Positions 35,441 to 40,703 of a stretch of 40,703 bases of DNA are shown piece by piece. Numbering within the stretch: the stretch's first letter is position 1; every line of letters starts with the position of its first letter. The notes under the pieces are model-generated. The model was given only the letters and a program-made list of their open reading frames with translations, was not told the origin of the DNA and searched no databases. The DNA comes from a bacterium. GTDB taxonomy: Bacteria > Bacteroidota > Bacteroidia > Flavobacteriales_D > Sanyastnellaceae. The DNA is taken from positions 1 to 40,703 of the forward strand of contig JAPOHG010000016.1 of the NCBI GenBank assembly GCA_029979565.1. The letters run 5' to 3'. A program made the position numbers and the translations under genes.

Positions 35441-37263
35441 ATTTCCAAGAATTTCGAGAGCGGATCAACGTTGGACTCTACCAATCCAAGGACCGCGTTT
35501 TGGGTGGATTGAAAGTTCTCAACCTCCTCGTCTCGGCTTCTGCCCTGTTCGTTCTCGCCTTGTACTATGGCTACCCGAATGAATCCGAAACGGCCGCCCA
35601 ACTGCTGGGCTATGTCAAATTCAGTTTTGGCTTCTACGTACTGCAGTACGTCACCCGGCTGTTGTACGATTTCCAGCCGCGTGAGTTCCTGCGGCGCACT
35701 TGGTTCGAAGCGGCGGTCATGGTCGTCTTGGTCATTGAAGGTGCAAGCGATCTGTTCACTGGAGAATTGCTTATAAGTAGGTTTATTCAATCTATTGGAT
35801 TCAGCTCAATATCAGACTTTTATACCATATTTATACAGGGATATTTCTTTACCATTGTCCTGGCAGAATTGTTGCGAAGAGGGCGGGTATTGCCGCGGAT
35901 TCGATTGAATCCAGCCGTAATCTTCATCATGAGTTTCCTCGGATTGATCACGATCGGCACCGTGCTGCTGATGCTGCCGGAAATGACGGTACAACCGGGG
36001 AGCATGGGTTTCCTCGATGCCCTGTTCACTTCAACCAGCGCCACCTGTGTGACCGGCTTAATGGTGGTGGATACGGTGACCTTTTTCTCCTTCAAAGGTC
36101 AGGTGGTGATCCTCGCGTTGATCCAATTGGGCGGGTTGAACTTGATTGCCTTCGGTTCGTTCTTGGTGCTCGCATCCAAATTTGGGCTGGGTGTGCGGCA
36201 ACATGATGTCATCGAAGATTTTGTCAACCGGGACACCTTCAATGCAAGCTCCGGACTGCTCGGCAAGGTGCTGATGTGGTGTTTGGCTATAGAAGCCGCG
36301 GGTGCGCTTGTTATGCACTTGACTTGGGGCAATGCATTGAACGGCATGGCAACGGGGAGGCAATGGTTCTATTCGGTGTTCCACGCTGTTTCCGCCTTCA
36401 ACAACGCCGGTATTTCCCTTTTCACTGATGGGCTGGCCAATGCAGCGATTGAGAGCCACTATGGTCTGCACTGGACCGTTACCATTCTGGTCTTTTTCGG
36501 GGCCTTGGGCATGGTCGCCATCTTTGATTTGTTCGACCCAGTTCGTCTGCGCGAGCGCATGAGCCAACCGTGGAAGCACATCGGTTTTGCGACCAAAATT
36601 GCCCTCTACTTCTCATTGGGACTTGTGGCGTTTGGAACGGCTGCGTTCTGGTTGTTGGAATCCAACGGAACCCTTGCGGGCATGAGCACCTTTGGTCAAC
36701 TCACCACTTCCGTCTTCCAGAGCGCTACCCGAACCAGTGGCTTTAATACCGTAGACATCGGCGCAGTTGGCGTTCCCATGCTGTTTGTCTTGATCATCTT
36801 GATGTTTATCGGTTCGTCCTCGAGTTCAACGGGTGGTGGCATCAAGACGTCCACCCTTTCCATTGTCATGGCCGATGTTTGGCGAACGGTGCGCAATTTG
36901 GATCATGTTCAATTGTTCAAACGAACCGTACCCGAAGTTCTGCGCTCCAGAGCCTACAGTGTGCTCTTGTTCTTCTTGGTCGGGAACACCATTGCCATCT
37001 TCCTGTTAACGATGACAGAAGCACACATTTTGGAATTGAACGACCGCACCATCATGGACCTCATTTTTGAAGAAGTGAGCGCATTTGGAACCGTTGGACT
37101 CAGCACGGGCATTACGGCCATGTTGAGTCCACTCGGAAAGGTAATCATCATGCTCAGCATGTTTGTAGGACGTGTCGGCACATTGACCGTCGCTTATGCC
37201 CTTGGAGGTCGTGCGGTTCAGACACACATCAAATACCCGGAGGGCCACACCATGGTCGGATAA
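35437..37263 (+). CDS. trkH: Trk/Ktr-type potassium uptake transmembrane protein TrkH
   Basis: A 608-residue inner-membrane subunit for potassium uptake. The four selectivity-filter loops are visible: TSATCVTGL, SAFNNAGISLF, SATRTSGFNTVDIG and SAFGTVGLSTGITAML, each with its conserved glycine; SSSSTGGGIKTSTL precedes a later helix. It is about 110 residues longer than a core TrkH because of extra N-terminal membrane helices, which is usual in Bacteroidota. The gating subunit gene trkA is not adjacent. The start overlaps the kinase gene by four bases and ubiE starts three bases after the stop. Codons about 111-138 are strikingly AT-rich compared with the rest (see findings). Confidence 0.92.
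   Translation: MNFQEFRERINVGLYQSKDRVLGGLKVLNLLVSASALFVLALYYGYPNESETAAQLLGYVKFSFGFYVLQYVTRLLYDFQPREFLRRTWFEAAVMVVLVIEGASDLFTGELLISRFIQSIGFSSISDFYTIFIQGYFFTIVLAELLRRGRVLPRIRLNPAVIFIMSFLGLITIGTVLLMLPEMTVQPGSMGFLDALFTSTSATCVTGLMVVDTVTFFSFKGQVVILALIQLGGLNLIAFGSFLVLASKFGLGVRQHDVIEDFVNRDTFNASSGLLGKVLMWCLAIEAAGALVMHLTWGNALNGMATGRQWFYSVFHAVSAFNNAGISLFTDGLANAAIESHYGLHWTVTILVFFGALGMVAIFDLFDPVRLRERMSQPWKHIGFATKIALYFSLGLVAFGTAAFWLLESNGTLAGMSTFGQLTTSVFQSATRTSGFNTVDIGAVGVPMLFVLIILMFIGSSSSSTGGGIKTSTLSIVMADVWRTVRNLDHVQLFKRTVPEVLRSRAYSVLLFFLVGNTIAIFLLTMTEAHILELNDRTIMDLIFEEVSAFGTVGLSTGITAMLSPLGKVIIMLSMFVGRVGTLTVAYALGGRAVQTHIKYPEGHTMVG
35767..35850. other. AT-rich island inside trkH
   Basis: By my count about 23 of 84 bases are G or C here, against well over half in the flanking sequence. 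The frame stays open and encodes LLISRFIQSIGFSSISDFYT and following residues, using ATA three times, AGG, AGT, TCT and TCA, codons that are rare around it. The boundaries are abrupt on both sides. Confidence 0.7.
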
Positions 37264-37266
37264 GCT

Positions 37267-38025
37267 ATGGGAACGAAAATCACCCCGTACACCCAACCCG
37301 AAGAGGAGTCCAAAAAAGCACAAGTGGCGCGCATGTTCGACAACATCGCGCACAGCTATGATTTCCTCAACCATTTCTTCTCCCTCGGCATCGATGTGCT
37401 GTGGCGCAAGAAAGCCATGCGCTTGCTCAAGAATCACCTCGCTACCCAAGCAATGCACGGCAATGTGCACTTGATGGACATGGCCACGGGTACCGCTGAT
37501 TTCGCCATTGAAGCCATGCGGTCGGGCATTCCAAACCTGCGGGTAACAGGCGTCGATATCAGCCCCGGCATGCTGGCCATCGGCCGGAAAAAAGTGGAAC
37601 GTCGGGGCTGGCATGACCGCGTCGAGTTGATTGAAGGTGACAGCGCAGATTTGCCCTTTGAGGCCAATACTTTCGACGGGTATACCGTTGCATTTGGCGT
37701 GCGCAATTTTGAAAAATTAGAGGCAGGCTTGACCGAGATGCACCGAACATTGAAACCAGGCGGAATGGGCGTGGTATTGGAATTTTCGAAGCCCACAGCA
37801 TTTCCCCTGAAGCAGATTTTTCACTTCTACTTCCACACCTTGATGCCAGGTGTCGGTAAGTTGGTATCGAAAGATTCTGCAGCGTACAGTTACTTGCCCG
37901 AAAGCGTGGAGGCTTTCCCCGAAGGTGACGGATTCATGGAAATAATGAAAAAGTGCGGCTACAGCCAATGCCAAATGCACCGACTCACCGGCGGCATTGC
38001 GAGTATTTACACGGGCATCAAATGA
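37267..38025 (+). CDS. ubiE: Demethylmenaquinone/ubiquinone methyltransferase
   Basis: A 252-residue SAM-dependent methyltransferase that makes menaquinone from demethylmenaquinone (MenG role; this phylum uses menaquinone). Motifs are MFDNIAHSYDFLNHFFSLGI (family opening), the SAM-binding MDMATGTADFAIEA and VTGVDISPGMLAIG, FDGYTVAFGVRNFEKLEAGL, and the closing RLTGGIASIYTGIK. Length is normal. It is three bases after trkH and its stop overlaps the aroA start (ATGA), so the two are translationally coupled. Confidence 0.96.
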   Translation: MGTKITPYTQPEEESKKAQVARMFDNIAHSYDFLNHFFSLGIDVLWRKKAMRLLKNHLATQAMHGNVHLMDMATGTADFAIEAMRSGIPNLRVTGVDISPGMLAIGRKKVERRGWHDRVELIEGDSADLPFEANTFDGYTVAFGVRNFEKLEAGLTEMHRTLKPGGMGVVLEFSKPTAFPLKQIFHFYFHTLMPGVGKLVSKDSAAYSYLPESVEAFPEGDGFMEIMKKCGYSQCQMHRLTGGIASIYTGIK

Positions 38026-39314
38026 TCATCCGGGTTTCCCCTTCGACCTTACGCGGTGAAGTACAAGCACCTCCTTCCAAGTCCGTGATGCAACGGCTGG
38101 TTGCCGGTGCGCTGCTGGCGGAAGGGACGAGCACTTTGCACAACATTTCCCAATCTGATGACTGCACCGCGGCTTTGCTGCTGGCTGCCCAACTCGGGGC
38201 GGAGATTGAATTGGATGAACAAAGTGTTCGTATTTCTGGCACTGGCGGAAAACTCCAGCCTCGAACTGCGCGATTGACTCCTGGTGAATCCGGGCTCGCT
38301 GCGCGGCTTTTCACTCCCATCGCAGGACTGGCTACCACACCCCTTGAGGTGATTGCCGAAAAGTCCTTAATGGGTCGACCAATGCACGTTTATGAGGCGC
38401 TTTTTGAGGCATTTGGTGGTCGCCTGACCACGACGGAAGGCACCTTTCCTGTTGCGATTGAAAGCGCCCTTCGCGGAGGCCGTGCTGCCTTAACCGACCC
38501 CTTCTCTTCCCAGTTCACAACAGGCATGCTCTTCGCGATGCCTTTACTGGATCAGCCTTCTTCTTTGACCGTTGCAAATCCGACCAGTACACCCTACCTC
38601 AATTTGACGCTGGAGATTCTTGCTGATTTTGGCATTCAGGTTGAATCGGAGGACCACACGCGTTACGCCTGCGATGCTGGGCAATCCTATCAACCGCTCG
38701 AAACTGTGGTTGATGGAGATTGGTCCGGCGCAGCCGCCTTGGCTGTTGCCAGTATGGTAGCCGCGGAAAGTTCTATTTCCATCCATGGACTGGATAACAC
38801 CTACACCCAAGCAGATGAGTCCATTCGCGGTGCGCTGCTGTTTGCAGGCGGAGCCTTGTCTGGAATTGATGGCGGCATCCAAGTCGCCAAACGTCCGGTG
38901 CGGGCGTTCCAAATCGATTTGACCGAATCACCTGACCTATTCCCAGTACTGGCCGCCCTGGCTGCCTTTGCGAAAAAACCTTCCACCCTATTTGGTATTG
39001 GGCGCCTCATACACAAGGAATCCAACCGAGCTCAGGCGATTCAATCCGCCTGGGAAGCCATGGGCATTCGAGTCGAGCTGGATGTTATTACCGATACCAT
39101 GACCGTTCACCCATGGGGCAAAAACCGTCCGACCAAGGTGATTGCACTCAACCCGCGCGGCGATCACCGGATGGTTATGGCCTATAGTATTCTTGCTGTA
39201 GGCGGCTCTTGCCCCATCGAAATCGAAGATGCTGAGTGCGTGGCGAAAAGCTATCCCGAATTTTTTGATGACCTGGCGACCCTCGGAGCTAGCCTCCAAA
39301 CGGTTCGAAAATAA
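38022..39314 (+). CDS. aroA: 3-phosphoshikimate 1-carboxyvinyltransferase (EPSP synthase)
   Basis: AroA joins phosphoenolpyruvate to shikimate-3-phosphate, giving the substrate of AroC. The 430-residue product has the expected inside-out alpha/beta barrel motifs: APPSKSVMQRLVAGALLAEG (lysine contacting both substrates), TPGESGLAARLFTPIAGL, SSQFTTGMLFAMPLL, VDGDWSGAAALAVAS, TESPDLFPVLAALAAF with the catalytic aspartate region, and PRGDHRMVMAYSILA. The GESGLAARLF segment replaces the NAGTAMR region of enterobacterial AroA, as in other Bacteroidota. I chose the ATG at 38022, which overlaps the ubiE stop by four bases, over the longer frame to 37953. A terminator follows directly. Confidence 0.95.
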   Translation: MIIRVSPSTLRGEVQAPPSKSVMQRLVAGALLAEGTSTLHNISQSDDCTAALLLAAQLGAEIELDEQSVRISGTGGKLQPRTARLTPGESGLAARLFTPIAGLATTPLEVIAEKSLMGRPMHVYEALFEAFGGRLTTTEGTFPVAIESALRGGRAALTDPFSSQFTTGMLFAMPLLDQPSSLTVANPTSTPYLNLTLEILADFGIQVESEDHTRYACDAGQSYQPLETVVDGDWSGAAALAVASMVAAESSISIHGLDNTYTQADESIRGALLFAGGALSGIDGGIQVAKRPVRAFQIDLTESPDLFPVLAALAAFAKKPSTLFGIGRLIHKESNRAQAIQSAWEAMGIRVELDVITDTMTVHPWGKNRPTKVIALNPRGDHRMVMAYSILAVGGSCPIEIEDAECVAKSYPEFFDDLATLGASLQTVRK

Positions 39315-39340
39315 AAAAGGCCCATCGAATGGGCCTTTTC
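39313..39340. terminator. Bidirectional intrinsic terminator after aroA
   Basis: AAAAGGCCCAT (39315-39325) pairs with ATGGGCCTTTT (39329-39339) around CGA. A-rich and T-rich flanks allow termination in both directions, between convergent aroA (ends 39314) and the repeat-protein gene (ends 39359). It shares the core AAAAGGCCC/GGGCCTTTT with the rplS terminator. Confidence 0.92.
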
Positions 39341-39358
39341 TATGGGTTCAATGCCTAT

Positions 39359-40703
39359 TTATTCCGCACCTACTCGCGATACAGAGAGGGCGAATGACAT
39401 GACATCAACGTCATCTCCGAACGCTGTGATGTCAACATAGAGGTCTTCATCCGCGCTCGTTGTGGCAAATGTCATCGCCAAGTTCAAGTGGGTATTCACC
39501 GCCACAGGATTACCCCCGGCATCGGTGAAAGTAGAAGGCGAGACAAGTCCAGTGGTCGAAGCAATCACCCTAGGATTGGCTCCGAATCCGCTGGGTGTCG
39601 GATCGTAATTCTTGAGTTCAACCAAGACCATCGCATCGCTCGCATTTGGAGCAAATTCAATCGTCAACATGGCCTCGTAGATGCCTGTTTGGTCCAGGTT
39701 GAAGTACCATCCACCTCCTGAAGTGGACGCAGGAGGACCTCCTGCAGAGAAGATTGATAATGGTGGGTTCCCAGGATCGGCAGGATTATTTACCGGATCA
39801 GAATTTTCAATTTGATACGATGGGGCACCGCCCAATGTCAAACGGGTATCCGCTCCAATTACCGCAATGGTTTGCAAACTCGCACCTGGGTCTGCCCAAG
39901 TTTTGAATGTCTCGTTGTAAGGAGCTGTGTTGGCCAGGGAATCCAATTGCCAGTAGGTCGTGAATTCATCATCTCCCGTCGCCTTTGGTCCTTTGACATC
40001 GCCCGTGAAGGTGGTCGAGGTACTTGCGTTGATGGCCAAAATTGGCGCATCGATTGTTATTGCCGTACTCGCATCGATGTCCAACGTGGACGCATCCAAG
40101 TCTACCGTTTGGCCCGTTCCGTTCAAATTGAGCCCTCCTCCTGTTGAAGTCACGGTCACTCCTCCGGCACCTTCCAAGGTCAGCGCTCCGGCGCTTGTTG
40201 TGAAGTTTGAAGCTGCGCCTGCGTCCAATGAGATATCATTCGTAGCGTCTACATCAACATCTGTTCCGTCCAAGTCCGTGGTAGTCGCATCAACATCCAA
40301 CGTTGTAGCGTCCAAATCAACCGTCTGGCCTGTTCCGTTCAATGCAAGTGTACCGCCAGTCGATGTCACAGTCACTCCCGCTGCACCCTCAAGCGTCAAT
40401 CCGCCTGCACTTGTAGTGAAGTTTGAAGCTGCTCCTGCGTCAACGCTAACACTGTTCTGAGACCAAATATCTGTTTCATGATTGCTAGAATAGTTCCATA
40501 TGTAGATTCCGCCATTACCACTTACATCCACATCAGAATAAATCAAAACATCATCGTCGGCACGGACCTCAAAATCATAATCAGCAGTCACATGAATCTC
40601 ATCATCTGAATCGATGACAACATCTCCATCCGAACCAACCGTACTCAATGTTAAATCATCCGAGTCCAAGTTAGCTCCTGTCAGGGTTATCCCTGTTATC
40701 CCT
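39359..40703 (-). CDS. Repeat-rich surface or fibre-like protein, 5' end outside the window
   Basis: The frame is open to the window edge (reading GITGITLTGANLDSDDLTLS at the very start), so about 448 C-terminal residues are visible and the true start is outside. The N-terminal visible part is Asp/Val/Thr-rich beta-repeat sequence, with a 72-residue unit starting DAGAASNFTTSAG that occurs once fully and once partly. Such SAGxLTLxG/NGTGQTVDLDA repeats are found in beta-solenoid surface proteins and phage or tailocin fibres. The last 215 residues (from about KGPKATGDDEFTTYW) look like a separate beta-rich globular domain ending SFALSVSRVGAE. I see no T9SS C-terminal sorting motif and no LPxTG signal. 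The function is unknown; adhesion or structural roles are guesses. Confidence 0.75.
   Translation of the reverse strand, partial: GITGITLTGANLDSDDLTLSTVGSDGDVVIDSDDEIHVTADYDFEVRADDDVLIYSDVDVSGNGGIYIWNYSSNHETDIWSQNSVSVDAGAASNFTTSAGGLTLEGAAGVTVTSTGGTLALNGTGQTVDLDATTLDVDATTTDLDGTDVDVDATNDISLDAGAASNFTTSAGALTLEGAGGVTVTSTGGGLNLNGTGQTVDLDASTLDIDASTAITIDAPILAINASTSTTFTGDVKGPKATGDDEFTTYWQLDSLANTAPYNETFKTWADPGASLQTIAVIGADTRLTLGGAPSYQIENSDPVNNPADPGNPPLSIFSAGGPPASTSGGGWYFNLDQTGIYEAMLTIEFAPNASDAMVLVELKNYDPTPSGFGANPRVIASTTGLVSPSTFTDAGGNPVAVNTHLNLAMTFATTSADEDLYVDITAFGDDVDVMSFALSVSRVGAE
40052..40441 (-). repeat. Tandem 72-residue (216-bp) coding repeat, 1.8 copies
   Basis: Unit 1 is at 40226-40441 and a partial unit 2 at 40052-40225. 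Both encode DAGAASNFTTSAGxLTLEGA, then xGVTVTSTGGxLxLNGTGQT and VDLDAxTLDxDA. After that they diverge. Many third-codon positions differ between copies (for example GCGCCTGCGTCC against GCTCCTGCGTCA on the plus strand), so this is not a very recent DNA duplication. Confidence 0.8.

Overview
The window looks like a chromosomal segment of a member of the Bacteroidota, probably a Flavobacteriales-like aquatic lineage. The evidence is the Bacteroidota-type -7 promoter boxes (TAnnTTTG and a TAnnTTCG variant), the near absence of Shine-Dalgarno sequences, and the family content: a PD40/OmpA envelope protein, a giant TPR protein, a plugless TonB-receptor-like barrel, a fused FtcD and a GT2 fused to a transferase-like membrane domain. 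Base composition is moderately GC-rich, which is high for Flavobacteria. I cannot name a genus. Coding density is very high and no gene-free stretch exceeds 300 bases; the largest gaps are 8308-8483 and 13331-13480.

Layout. (1) 1-590, plus strand: the 3' end of trmD and complete rplS, closed by a bidirectional terminator. (2) 664-3668, minus: ftcD and hutI, the last two steps of histidine degradation to glutamate. (3) 3714-16277, plus: aroC, an SDF-family symporter, an envelope block (PD40-OmpA protein, large TPR protein, outer-membrane barrel), gyrB and a short-chain dehydrogenase. (4) 16281-22113, minus: hutH followed by a MacAB-like exporter split into ATPase, two permeases and an adaptor, in one tight operon. 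(5) 22183-25657, plus: a secreted M16-like/LolA-like protein, an FtsE-like ATPase and a small GT2. (6) 25654-31605, minus: recR, a GT2 fusion protein, a 2-oxoacid dehydrogenase E2, a DEDDh exonuclease and a GT4 enzyme in one tight run. (7) 31642-39314, plus: a sodium/solute symporter, aspC, an rfaE1-like kinase, trkH, ubiE/menG and aroA, the last four almost without gaps. (8) 39359-40703, minus: the 3' part of a repeat-rich surface or fibre-like protein that runs off the window.

How the genes work together. HutH, HutI and FtcD together cover three of the four steps of histidine breakdown, but they sit at two sites 17 kb apart and urocanase (hutU) is absent here. aroC and aroA are steps of the shikimate pathway, and ubiE/menG serves menaquinone synthesis. 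The glycosyltransferases, the heptose-kinase-like protein and the envelope block point to surface polysaccharide and outer-membrane maintenance.

Most of the content is housekeeping, and I see no clear new defence or mobile system. The most interesting signal is regulatory. At least five genes (aroC, the SDF symporter, recR, the SSS symporter, rfaE1-like), and perhaps hutI, have a -7-like box whose last base lies exactly 4 bases before the start codon, which predicts leaderless transcripts. Other points worth a second look are an AT-rich island inside trkH, a strong hairpin without a U-tract at 8382-8411, the coupling of hutH to an exporter, and the degenerate fusion and pseudo-enzyme proteins.
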